64,000 bases of DNA, taken from contig OX621236.1 of assembly GCA_951640165.1 (NCBI GenBank), positions 25,412,948-25,476,947 of the forward strand. The letters are read 5' to 3'. Shown here piece after piece: positions 20,971-31,650 of the stretch (positions are counted from its first letter, which is position 1; each line of letters starts with the position of its first letter). Source of the DNA: Pseudoips prasinana. Its lineage: Eukaryota > Arthropoda > Insecta > Lepidoptera > Nolidae. The translations under genes were made by a program, and so were the position numbers. Below the pieces are notes generated by a model, which saw only the letters and a program-made list of their open reading frames with translations, was not told where the DNA came from and made no database searches.

Positions 20971-22440
20971 GTCAGCCCATAGCGAACGCTATCGCATTAA
21001 ATTAATTTTGATTGTATTTATTTTAAAATGCAGATAATTGATCACGTCACACTCATAATGTACGTATAATGTTTATATACGAAAAATAATTATAAAATAA
21101 ACAGTTCCGTACTGACCTCTACGTGCAACCCTAAAGTCTAATAAATTCAAACTCTTTCCTTGAAATTTGTTCAGGAATGTCTGTGCAAACATCCGGTTCG
21201 ATAAAATTGGAAGAGTAATGAGGCGTGGTAATGTGGAGGCTTATCCTACGTTCACCGGCGGTATACAAAGTAGGTACGAATGTATGCGGGCATCCCTAAC
21301 TTATTCCACTGAGAACCGGAGTCCTAAATTTACCTTTATACATACTCATTGGTATTAAAACAAAATAATGGAGAAGGTAGGATAAAAATGTTTACTGTAT
21401 TAGGAAATTCAAGACGGCCGTCAACTAATTAATTTGATGAATAATAAATCCTACCTTTTGGTAAAGGGCGTGCTTAGTCTATGACAACTGTATTGTGACA
21501 TTCTAGCTTACGAACAGTTGAACAGGAGCATATAATTAGCATTCATTAAGATATGGAATAATATTTGGGGTAATTCAACCGATAAAAATCGCACATTTAT
21601 AGCCCTGAAATGTTGAATTAGGTCACATTAAAACAAATAGATTCCTGCCGATCGTCCTTCATAAATTTAAAAATACTTACACTTCCCTGCTTATATATTT
21701 ACGAATGTGCAGTATTTGTTAAATCGAATATTGAGATGTTTGCTCATCGTGAACGAGCACGTCATAGGGATAAACTACACGTAGTGCCCAATAAGACTCA
21801 CTTACTTTATGAAAGTGTTTTCTGCGTTGCCTTACGTATATAGGTACAACACGTATACACATCCCAAGGTCAATCAGGTGCATTTCAGATAAACAGCTTT
21901 ATAAAAACAACCTTTATGATTTTCTGGTTTACAAATCGTATTATACATTGAATGATTTCCTGATATATAAATTCAATCACGTTTAAGAATGACTCTGCTT
22001 AGCAAAATATGTATCATAACTAAGATAAGAATTAATGTACTTGACTTTAAAATAAGAAAATATTTTTGGTGTTTAAATAATTAAATGACACGTATTAAAT
22101 TGTTTTAACATAATGTATATTTTATAAATATAATTGTATTGTAGTAATTGTATAACTGACTGTAATTAAATAAATATCGTACGCCTAAATGGCTGGACAT
22201 AGCTGAACATAATATATATTTGTGACTGTAACAACGTTTGACCTATGGACCACAATAAAAAGTTTTGTATTTGTAACTAATCGACGCCCGCAATTGCTTT
22301 ATAAATCCAGGTATCGCGGGTATGTTACATACATGTATATTCACGTGGATTCCCATACAATATATGAGGCACAAATATCGTCTTGTCCGAGAAGCAAATC
22401 CTAATAAACCACGTCACTGAGGTGGCAGAGAGACGACTGA
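20971..22440. other. No gene recognised
   Basis: AT-rich DNA without convincing coding, RNA or repeat features. Confidence 0.35.
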
Positions 22441-22456
22441 CTACTATGTAAATAAA

Positions 22457-22600
22457 ATATTTGTGTGCATGAACATGTCTGTTTATCCTGACAAACAGAC
22501 ATGTTCATGCACACAAATATCTATCCTGGGTGGGGATCGAACCCACAAGCTGCAGCGTGAAAAGCAAGCATTTACCAACCACGCCAACAAGCCTATTTAT
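22457..22600 (-). mobile_element. SINE family A head with a 28-bp perfect fold-back
   Basis: On the minus strand the tRNA-like head (GGCTTGTTGGCGTGGTTGG, anticodon-loop-like CTTTTCACG, box GGGTTCGATCCCCACCCAG) leads into ATATTTGTGTGCATGAACATG. At that point 28 bp of body (22493-22520) is followed by its exact inverted copy (22457-22484) across an 8-base loop, and the rest of the SINE is missing. The head resembles tRNA-Glu loosely. Confidence 0.7.
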
Positions 22601-23278
22601 AATTAAGTATTTTGTTACATGGCATCGTGCTCTGTTAAGATTAAGGCAGCGTATATTCATCATTCGTTCATCGCACAATATCTCGCTCAATGTCTTATAC
22701 TTAGTTTAAGTGATGTTCAAGATAGTTTGGGGCAAGTTTTCGACGCCGGCTCTCAATCAACATGTTTGTTAGGTACTTGATAAATGAAAGGGTGGCTAAG
22801 ACTCCGACATAAATATACCATGGATGTGATGGGCTAATAAACCAAATACTCCTACATTATTTTTGTTTTATTTTACTGGTCTGACGTCATGGACACACCA
22901 CAACAAAAATATTTAATCGATAGAATCATTCAGGAGTCTTTACGTGGTCTATAAATGGTATGAGCTCAAAATTAAAGGTGCAAGTGCAAGTTGTACTCGC
23001 GTACAAGGTTTCCAAGCATAGACGTATATCCTAGACGTATCAGAAGTTACTTCTTAGTAACTAATGAAACCCAAAAATTGTGACGCATAATTAACAGTTT
23101 TCAAGTTACAATTTGACACGGTAATTAAAAACTTACAAATGTCTTTTTATACGATACACCCTTTGACGTTTTGACTCAGATAGTCCTCTCTCGTAAGCAC
23201 CTTTATCCTCGGAACAAATTGACGATCCGGATAACGATATCACAACTTATCAAAAAGAAGTCATGGTTATAACAAACT
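22601..23278. other. No gene recognised
   Basis: No supported feature. Confidence 0.3.
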
Positions 23279-23655
23279 CTCGTGATGTCCCGTAATCGTC
23301 GGCTGAACCCGCTTCACATCGCCTTCCATGGGACTAGGTTTGCATTCGTATCGTTAATATGTATGTCTGATACTCAACGGGACCCGCAGCTCGCATTTTT
23401 CTCGCGACTACGTTACGTTAGTACGCAAAATTATGGACAGATCTTCCACAAAAACCCGTCTCTATGATACATCTCCATGTCAGGTTATAAGAAATTCTCG
23501 TGACTCTCGTAATCGACGGCCGAACCCGACGCAAATCGCGTTCCATGGGACTAAGTTAGCAATCCTATCGATAAAATGTCTTTTCTGATCCTCAAACAGA
23601 CCTGCGGCCCATTTCTCTGCGTACTGACGTTATTACGTTAGTACGCAAAGATGTT
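23279..23655 (+). repeat. Diverged direct duplication, period about 219 bp
   Basis: Unit one (about 23279-23436) and unit two (about 23498-23651) share, in order, CTCGTGA, CGTAATCG, GGC-GAACCCG, TTCCATGGGACTA, TATCG and ACGTTAGTACGCAAA. Substitutions and small indels separate them. The sequence is more GC- and CpG-rich than its flanks. It is unlike any element I know and has no long open frame. Confidence 0.6.
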
Positions 23656-23680
23656 ATATATACATAATATACATAACGAA

Positions 23681-23681
<1 letters not shown>

Positions 23682-23712
<31 letters not shown>
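23682..23712. repeat. (TA)n microsatellite
   Basis: An uninterrupted TA run of about 30 bases is followed by a short CT tract. Confidence 0.95.
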
Positions 23713-23716
<4 letters not shown>

Positions 23717-23882
23717 CTCAGGCTCTATCAATAGCCGAGGTCCGAACACCAAATGGGGTAGTCTCTGGCGCGAGTTACGTAGTTTGTAGTTTATTTACGA
23801 GATAAGGTTTACATATTAAATATTATTATTTTATTATGAATTATAAAATGTAATAAGGCTCAAATTTAATTATTTATTAGAT

Positions 23883-24001
23883 TCAATAAACTAACACTAC
23901 TACACTACTCTGGTTCGTTAACCAGAGTAGTGTAGTAGTGTTAGTTTATTGACTAAGACAAGAGCTATTAAAACCCGTTGATTTTAATAGCTCTTGTCTT
24001 A
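23883..24001. repeat. Two adjacent perfect hairpins
   Basis: Hairpin one has 33-bp perfect arms (23883-23915 and 23920-23952) around a 4-base loop. One base later hairpin two has 20-bp perfect arms (23954-23973 and 23982-24001) around 8 bases. Neither contains a recognised coding or SINE sequence. Confidence 0.95.
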
Positions 24002-27000
24002 CATAGGACAGCAGCGTTTAGCAACAAATAGATTGTATTGTCATTACCAGCACCATCTACAACGGAAGAGGTGTCATTAACAGTGTTTACGCTCAATTAA
24101 TCGCCGGTTCCTTTGGTCACGTTACGAGAGGCGGATTATAGTTAACTTGCTAATGGGAGGAAGTTCAGGAAGACGACGCATGTAACTACCGCTACGAAAC
24201 TTGAACTAATGTCTTAAATTCACTGTTGTACACATAAATCTGACCCTGATGCTATGACATAATGCGAACTGTACCTATAGTCTCTGACGTTACTCGTTTG
24301 ATAGTATGAAACATTTTTCACAAAACAAATAAATAAATGGGGCAATGTATAACAAGCCCCCATAGGAAATTGGAGTACTGTTAATAAAATCAAAGGCACT
24401 AACAACTAAACAAATGTACCTAAACGGTCGCGCGTTGGGCGCCGAACAGTATCACCAAAAAATTGGTTAAAAAGTTCCTGTGGATAATTCTGAAACGGTT
24501 CTTTTAAAGAGAAATCCCACAAAAGGGAAATTAAGCCATGTGTCTCGGGGTACTTTAAGAACATATAATTGATGAGCACAATATACGTCCAGGTTGACAA
24601 CAACTATTTATAGGTCACACAAACAGTTGACCTGTGCGGGAATTTCGGCTTTAACCGAGTTTGAAATAATTATACAGAGAGTAAATTACTTTGTCGTGTC
24701 TAAACTTTAAACCACTTGATCTGCTACTGATATAGTAGCCCCGTAACAAACTGCATGTTCTATTACCCGGCATGAAACGTGTGACCAAAAGATTAAATTG
24801 AAACTTCCTATGAGAGCTACTTTATACTAGTAACAGATACCACGGTTAACAAATTATTGGAGATACCTTTTTAAACCACTAAGGAATCATCTTGTAACAG
24901 GTAGGTACTTTTGAAATAAAAGAACCTTCAAATCAATATATTTAGGAAACTGATCGAGTGAACATTTGGACAACTTAATATGTATTTAGAACGGCTAACT
25001 CAATTTTAAAGTTAGACAAGAGCACAAAATAAATTCAATCAAAAAGTCCCTAATTTAATTAAATAGCTACTATAGAACTTCACCAAAACGCTGACGCACT
25101 TTTGGAAGATGAAAATAATTTATTAAACTTTCATATAATTAAACGCGAACGGAGAGCACGAATATTTCAAGATCTAAAGCGGTTTCAAAGAGATTTTGAG
25201 AGATGTCGGGTAATTGATATCAATTAAGGTTCCGCCGGCGGTGGTTCGCCGCAGGCCCGATCACAATAGACTTTAGATCTTAGCCACGAAATAGCCCCGC
25301 GAGAACTCGCCTCTTTCATTCAGATAGAGAAATTTATCAGGATTGTTTCGGGGAACTTTGTCAATTCTATTCAGCGCTGCAATTATTCAGTATAAATAGG
25401 AATTTAAGGGCGTTTCATTTTTATAGTCTATTATAAGGTTTATCAAGCCCAAAACCAAAAGTTTCTGAGTAATAAAAATCATCACCTTTTCGTTATTTTA
25501 ACATCCTTAGAGAAGAACATAGATACATGTATTTTTCTTATGGCGCGGTAGAACCACGAAATTTTTGTAGTTCGAAATGTATAAAAGAAAATAAAAAGAA
25601 AGATGTTTCATTAAAAAAAATTTTTAGTTCGTAACTAAATTAAAGGTATTTGCCGAATATCCGTATCGTCAGACGCCAAATTTTAAACTCATATTCGGTC
25701 ATTTAATTTCTAGTTATTGTCATCCTTTTGCATATCATTGTTAAGTTTGATTAAGTTGGAGCGTTCCTACATTGTCATGCAGGTATTTAACTTATCTTAT
25801 ATATTTATCTAACAAAAATCAGCATTTTTCTAACGGTTTGATTATCAAAATATTGATTTTGTTTTAACAAGCTAGATAAGACATAAATTATGCCTTGCCC
25901 AGTACATCTTCTTTGTTAATGGACTAAGGATGTAAATGTACAAAATCATAGGATGTTTCTACTATCTTGACATTTCTAAACGAAATATTGTGAATTCAAA
26001 CTGTGCATAACTTAAAAAAGCTCTAATCCTAAAACTTTTTATGCCCGCAAAATCAATGATTTAACAATTGAGAAACACCTCTCTTTAAGCAAACACACTT
26101 TAAAAATCAGACGTAGTAACGTGTCACCTTTTTAAAAACAAACTTATCTGGATAATGATTATTACTCAGTTAATTAGGCGGTTGGTTTCCGCACTTATAA
26201 CCTTGATGCGTGACCTTATTTTGCTAGACAAACCATTTCAGCTCCATCAAGAAGTCAAAGAAACCTCGAAAGCTTCACTGTAGTGCTTCCTACAGTGTCT
26301 TCCGATCGTTTAGAAACGTTGCCTGTAAGCAGGCTATGATCTTGCAGCGTAGTACATGCTTTGCCGTTTCCTTCAAATTTCCTTCTTTCAATGCAACCTC
26401 TGCATAGGGCGCCATGACGCCAATGTTGAAGAGGTATTTGTGTGCAGTGTCATGTGTAGATCCTACCTATACAGATGTCGTAGACTTCGCAATAAACAAA
26501 CGCTGTTCAGGGCTCGCAGAATGTATGTTGCCTGTCTACATGTTTCTTTCCTCAATCTATATATTAAATAAAATAAGGTACCATTTTAGACAAGACTTAC
26601 CTAGTTAAATATATCTAAAACTGTAAGCATTGACAATTGATATTTATTTTATTTATTTAACAAAATATCATTTATTACACTAAATAATTGACATCGGTCC
26701 CCATACTAAGTTCTAGACTTGTATCGCAGGAACCAGGTAAATATTGGACAATTAAGTAAATTAAAATAGCAGACAACAAAATGTATAGTTAGTAACAATA
26801 AAATTAAACGAAATAAGAATGTATTTTATGTGTGTGCATGTTCATGGGGTGGGTGATTGTGTGTGGTTATGTATCCGTGTGTGCAGGAGCAGGTGTGTGT
26901 GTGTTGTGTGATAAGATAATCAGCTAAAGTAACTAAGTTTCTAGATTATCTGATGAGGATGCTGCATTTTTTTCTGACGTACAGCCTTGTCCCATTTTTT

Positions 27001-27500
27001 TTCATTTACGAACGCTATTTTTCTAAATGATTAACAGTGTTATTTCATGAAACACACAGCAATGTAACCTTATGGTCGGATGCGATATTTTCAAGCACAA
27101 AGTGGCATTCTAGAATGACTTCACTGTTTTCTTTGAACAGTGAACACTAATTATGTAAAACTCTGTATATTTATATAGTATATTATTCTTTCGACGGACC
27201 ATGTATACATCGCTTTAGTCTTACAAACTTGTTGAAAGTAACGAAGTATATCGGTCATAGTCTGTTAATGGAGATTTAAACTGCGGAAAGGGGTAGCCTG
27301 TCCTTGCATATGGAGGGTAGTTAAGAGTTTAACGACAGCTTGGGACGCGGACGGTTACGTAATTCAAGAGGAAGTTTGAAAGCGTTCCTTTAGATTTTAG
27401 TGCACTTCAATGTAATAGTAGAAGTATAGCATTTGCATACTATGATAAACTTGAGTTTTAATTGTCATAGAATTTCGTTATATTATAAAATTTTGAGAGA
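24002..27500. other. Largely blank; SINE fragment, possible orphan exon, GT-rich repeat
   Basis: A minus-strand fragment of SINE family E is possible at about 24525-24610. A 55-codon open stretch at 25065-25230 is discussed in the findings. At about 26640-26930 a T-rich start and a GT-rich end resemble the segment at 10140-10490. The rest holds nothing I can support. Confidence 0.3.
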
Positions 27501-27504
27501 TAAT

Positions 27505-27691
27505 ATCAAACTAATTATTTTAAAGCTGAAAGTTTTTGAGTGTGTGAGTGTGTATGTTTGTTACGTCATCACGGATAAACGGCTGAAGCGATTTTAATAA
27601 AATTTGGTATAGAGTTAGCTGATACGCTTGCTTAACACATAAGGTATAATTGATTAAGTTTAACGCGGGTAGAACCGCGGGGCACAGCTAG
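27505..27691 (+). mobile_element. Short Helitron-type element
   Basis: The block has AAGTTTTTGAGTGTGTGAG, then GCTGAAGCGATTTTAATAAA, AATTTGGTATAGAGTTAGCT and the terminal AACGCGGGTAGAACCGCGG hairpin region followed by GGCACAGCTAG and T. The GC-rich hairpin before a CTAG end is the Helitron 3' signature. The 5' end is approximate and decayed. Confidence 0.65.
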
Positions 27692-27794
27692 TAATAAATA
27701 AATAATTGTTACATACAGTCGGCATCTCAATAAAGGAGCAATGTAATAATTTAAAAAAATATTGTTATTGCTAATAATAAAAACATTATTTGTA

Positions 27795-28072
27795 CTATAA
27801 TAATAATATCCTGGGACATTATTCACACACGGCCATCTGATCCCAAACTAAGCACAATATGTACTATGGAAACCAGATAACTGGTTTACTATAGATACCA
27901 CCTTTCTTTTGTAAATACATTCTTTTGTATATACAATTATATAGATAATTACACCCAGACTCAGGACGAACAGACATGTTCATGCTCACAAATATCTGTC
28001 CTGGGTGGGAATCGAGTCCACGACCTGCGGCGTAGAAGGCAAGCATCTACCAACCACGGCAGCACGCCCGTT
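27795..28072 (-). mobile_element. tRNA-headed SINE, family A, near full length
   Basis: On the minus strand the tRNA-like head (GTGCTGCCGTGGTTGGTAG, CTTCTACGCCGCAGGTC, GGACTCGATTCCCACC) is followed by ATTTGTGAGCATGAACATG, TTTCCATAGTACATATTG, GTTTGGGATCAGATGGCC and GTGTGAATAATGTCCCAGG. This is one of the best preserved copies here. Confidence 0.8.
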
Positions 28073-28104
28073 TGTTATTTTATTAATTTAACGTCTTGAC
28101 TAGG

Positions 28105-28262
28105 CAAAAGAATCCCAGGGTCGCGTGGTACTTTACAAACGTATAGGTAATTAACAGACACGAAGCATACCCAGACTCCGAACAACTACTTAAGAGACAT
28201 ACAAATAGTGTCCTGTGACCCCAAGAGACGAGGCGAATATCTTAACCGCTTCGCCACACGAT
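28105..28262 (-). mobile_element. tRNA-headed SINE, family E, minus strand
   Basis: The minus strand begins CGTGTGGCGAAGCGGTTAAG and CGCCTCGTCTCTTGGGGTC, then CTTAAGTAGTTGTTCGGAG and TCTGGGTATGC. This matches the plus-strand copy at 9690-9905. Confidence 0.6.
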
Positions 28263-28371
28263 TACTGTTATGAAACTCGTAAACAGCTATGTTCAAAATT
28301 ACCACTAGAAAAAGCTAAATACAAACATTGAGAGAGGTTGTTAGCTTGCAGTAACCTAGCAACATACCCTT

Positions 28372-29051
28372 AACATAAACGGTCAAATATTACAAAAATC
28401 CAAAGCTGAAAATATCTAGGACTCATTTTGGATAGTGACTTAACATGGTGTCTTCCATGATAAGTCACAATCCAAAATGAGTCCTAGATATATAGAAAAA
28501 AATAAAAATAAGCTCTCAGCCTTAAGCGCATTGCGTGGCATTGTACGTTGTCTTCCCCCAAAAGTTTGCTATTTAATCTATAACTCCATGGTGAAACCCC
28601 ATTTAGAATACCTTATAGAGATATATGGTTCTACTTACAAATCTAACCTAAGCATCTTGCAAAGAGCTCAAAATAAAATTATTAAAGTCCTTTTTAAATA
28701 TAAGTATCGCACGCCTACACTAAAAGTTTACAAAGACACAAAGATAATGAATATTTCTCAAATATTCTATAAATTATAACACATGTTTACTTGTACACAA
28801 AATATTAAATAAAAACATACATACTTACACAAATCACGTTTTCCAAAAAATCATGCACTCAAAAAAGGTACAGAACTAGACAAGCAAATAATATAGCCCT
28901 TCAGGCCCCTCGGACAAACTACGGGAAAAGTACTATACTGTATGAAGGAGCACAGCTTTACAATAAATTGCCTAAACATGTAAAAGACCAGAAGTCCATA
29001 TATACCTTTAAAAAAGCTTTAAAAAAACACATTTTTGAGGATTTAAAATAG
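28372..29051 (+). pseudogene. CR1/L2-like LINE reverse transcriptase, C-terminal third, broken
   Basis: The coding signal starts with NGQILQKSKA and, after a one-base shift, KYLGLILDSDLTW at about 28411-28448, the conserved YLG-x-x-LD motif after the palm. An inverted copy of that same DNA interrupts the frame (28455-28491). Coding then resumes with YIEKNKNKLSALSALRGIV, CYLIYNSMVKPHLEYLIEIY and LQRAQNKIIKVLFKYKYR. After another shift near 28780-28870 it ends with RYRTRQANNIALQAPRTNYG, LYNKLPKHVKDQKSIYTF and a TAG at 29049-29051. The 3' tail runs to an AATAAAGTTCTT end near 29175. The element is dead and 5'-truncated. Confidence 0.8.
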
Positions 29052-29177
29052 TAAAACTTGTTCTTTCTATAATTTCGACATGAACTGTCTCGTCGCCCTA
29101 ACTTAACTTATTTAGAAATGTTGTTTTCTCATATAAGTGAAATGTATTTCTTTTTGAGAAAATAAAGTTCTTAAACC

Positions 29178-29286
29178 TTAGGTCGGGTGAACATATAGGC
29201 TACATATTATTACGCTATCACCTACGGGGGAGGAGCTGTGATAATTTATAAACTTTAACGCGGGTAAAACCGCGGGGCACAGATAG
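29178..29286 (+). mobile_element. Helitron 3'-end fragment
   Basis: The end AACGCGGGTAAAACCGCGG plus GGCACAGATAG parallels the copy at 27505-27691. The final CTAG has become ATAG. It directly abuts the LINE tail upstream. Confidence 0.6.
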
Positions 29287-29520
29287 TTATAAATATATTG
29301 TTTTTAGATACCTAGTGAGTACCTACGTCATTTCCCTGACACACTTTCTATGAATAAAGTAAAAGTTTAATGAAAATTAACTTGTGCTCCGTAATTTTAT
29401 TCGTTGACTTCTTTATGTTATCGTTAGAACTATATTATTATAGTTCTAACTACATATAGCGTTAAGACGCCGTAATATCGTGGCTCAGTGAATAGTTGAT
29501 AAAATTAAGTCGCCACCGTT

Positions 29521-29700
29521 AACGCCGTAGCTCAGTTGATAGTTAACCTGCCTTCTGATGCACAGGCAACTAACACTAACTTCTCGTTATTTTAGTACAT
29601 AAATATTGTAATTTCTGAGGATCGAACCCGCAGTTCGATCCTCAGAAATTACAATATTTATGTACTAAAATAACGAGAAGTTAGTGTTAGTTGCCTGTGC
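29521..29700. repeat. 68-bp perfect palindrome beside a tRNA-like head
   Basis: Arms 29560-29627 and 29633-29700 are exact reverse complements over 68 bp around a 5-base loop (CCGCA). Just upstream, GCCGTAGCTCAGTTGATAG looks like a tRNA A-box region, and the inner arm end contains a B-box-like GTTCGATCC. The palindrome therefore seems to be a tRNA-like or SINE segment followed by its own inverted copy. Confidence 0.95.
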
Positions 29701-29834
29701 GAAAAGTATGTAAAAAATCACAAAAGTGAAAAAAGATTAACTAAGTATTTGTAACTAAAGTTGCGAATTTCAAATCAAAATTTTTCTTCTTAATCGAATT
29801 TTATTAAGTGCCAGAAATATAGTTTATAGTTCTA

Positions 29835-30770
29835 CAAACTTATCTGGCCCGGTGGCCAAAAGTAGAACTAACAAGCCAGTTTGAAATGTCAATCGGCCTG
29901 TTATTCCATGACATTCCTGCCATTGGTTGTTTGTTGCGCGTATTTATTTTTCTTTATGTGGTTTTTAATTGTGAGAAATGCCGAAAGCTTTAATAAGTGA
30001 TGCGAGGAACGTTATATTACAAGTATTGAATTATATGAAGGAAGAAAAACGCCTTCAGGCACCAATTATACCCTTCAATAAGTTGTATAAACGCGTAGCT
30101 GCTGCTACAGGTTAGTGTTGTCAGCTTCTGAAAAAATACGAAAATACCCCTCGCACTTTAAATTAAAATATTATTTATTTAATTTTTGCTATTTTCTTTG
30201 TAGGTGTCCGGGAGCAATTTGTAAGAAAAAGAGCAAGCAGATGCAAAAATTTATAGCAGATCAGAATATTGGTAGATCGAATTCTGAAATCCTATCATTG
30301 ATTGCAGAAGCTTTTGATAAAATAACAGTCAATGAATGGCAAACTTTTTTTGCCATTCATTGACAATTACAATCATGTAAAAAAATATTGAAAATGTGTA
30401 TCGAAAAAGGGATGGATACTTAGACGAGCCTTTCAGCTTTCATTTAGGTAGTGATAGTGAAAGCAGTGATTCCGATAATGATGACGATGAAATTACTTCT
30501 GAATTAAACCATTCCGGTGACATAATAATACCTGGAGTATCTCCGTTAGAGAACACTCAGCATACATTTTATGTAAATGATCATTATTTTATGTAAATTA
30601 TTGTATAAAAATATAAAGATTTGTACATGACAGTATTTGTTTGCTTTTTAGTGAAGTAACATTTACGTTACAATGTGCATATTATTTTTACCCACTTTAT
30701 TGCAAACAATAGTTACTAGCAACACTAAATGCGATAATAGCGACGCTGCCACCGGGTCAGATAAGTTTGC
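29835..30770 (+). mobile_element. Internally deleted IS630/Tc1-type transposon
   Basis: The left end CAAACTTATCTGGCCCGGTG and the inverted right end CAAACTTATCTGACCCGGTG differ at one base. TA precedes the left end, but no TA follows the right end, so the target duplication is not proven. Between them lie an N-terminal helix-turn-helix exon, a short intron and the C-terminal end of the transposase; the whole catalytic core is missing. Such deletion derivatives are non-autonomous and depend on a full-length relative. Confidence 0.7.
29978..30596 (+). pseudogene. IS630/Tc1-type transposase, N- and C-terminal parts fused, core deleted
   Basis: Exon one (29978-30110) reads MPKALISDARNVILQVLNYM, then KEEKRLQAPIIPFNKLYK and RVAAATG. 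A 93-bp GT-AG intron (30111-30203) follows. Exon two starts GVREQFVRKKSKQ and passes directly into KFIADQNIGRSNSEILSLI and AEAFDKITVNEWQ, which in this family lies after the third catalytic residue. About 200 residues with the DDE/D core are therefore absent. Two frameshifts near 30345-30385 separate this from the acidic tail (GSDSESSDSDNDDDE, then GVSPLE) ending at about 30596. The family call rests on recall of insect homologues. Confidence 0.65.
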
Positions 30771-31120
30771 GGAACTGCACATTCCATCTTTTCGAAAAAG
30801 ACGACTAGGTTCGTCTTTAAATGCCCCCAAAGGTGTTGTTTTCTATAAGAAACATTTAGCGGGGAGTAATGAGTTTTTAATTCTCTTTATAAGTGCGCCG
30901 AAATTATCTTTGCCGTGAACTTTTTGAATTTGGAACATCTTAGTGTTCGGCGACAATGAAATCGAACGCAAATATTGTTTGAATAACGACTAGCTGGTAC
31001 GACGGCACACAGTCGCGCCACCAGCTGAATAAAAAAAAGAAATCAAATTAAAAACGCGCGAACTATTCAGCCCGCATTTTTGTCAATTTTCACGGATTGT
31101 TAGAAATTGTATTATGAAAA
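30771..31120. other. Possible 5' region of the tyrosine-recombinase element
   Basis: There is no gene. AGCTGGTACGACGGCACACA with a later ACCAGCT forms a weak hairpin at about 30990-31026, shortly before the recombinase-like start codon. Confidence 0.3.
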
Positions 31121-31650
31121 ATGAATTCTTCAAGTGACAGTGAAAGTATAGAATGGACTCCTAAAAGCTTTAGAACTGACGCAAGAAATGTGATGGATAA
31201 TCTATTACCTGCAAAATCGCGAGAGAATATATGAATCCCTATGGTAATTTTGTTGAACGGAAAAATGCAAGAGGCGCCAAGTATTTTTCAAAATCTGTAT
31301 TTTTGCCTTACTACCAGTAATTAGCCAAAAGTAAACAACCAATCTACCCTTTGGAATACAGTAGTTCTATCGGAGAACTGAGAGGATCGGGTATAAAAAG
31401 TGCACTTGTTTTTGCGTTCCCACTCCTCCACTATAAAATATTTTGCATCGTTGGCAAATTGGTCAATGTTAAAATCAACAATCAGTTCGAATAACGATAT
31501 AAAACTGGATACATATTCGACATTAATAGGATCTGAAGAGGATTTCTGATGGATTTCAACCTAACACAGTCCAAAGTGTTCTCAGTGAAAAACGTGGAGA
31601 TTTTCCTTAATGAGGCACCCGACAAAGTCTTTCTTGCCGTAAAAGTAAGT
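31121..31650 (+). pseudogene. Crypton-like tyrosine recombinase remnant
   Basis: An ATG at 31121 opens an acidic N-terminus followed by TDARNVMDNLLPAKSREN and a TGA (31232-31234). Further pieces in shifting frames are STLWNT (about 31340), SSNNDIKLDTYSTL (about 31475) and SKVFSVKNVEIFLNEAPDKV then FLAVK (31570-31644), which ends at a consensus GTAAGT donor. I recall this order (NLLP-K-S, STLW, K-x-FLNEAPD) at the N-terminal side of arthropod proteins related to Crypton tyrosine recombinases. The catalytic R-H-R-Y part is absent. Several frameshifts and stops make it nonfunctional. Confidence 0.55.

Noticed and set aside
23883..24001. MicroRNA precursors
   Set aside because: Perfect arms without bulges and no flanking lower stem are unlike animal microRNA hairpins. 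Small-RNA data would be needed to reconsider.
22457..29700. CRISPR arrays or phage-type attachment sites at the perfect repeats
   Set aside because: The repeats are single inverted pairs in eukaryotic repeat DNA, without regularly spaced direct repeats or associated genes.
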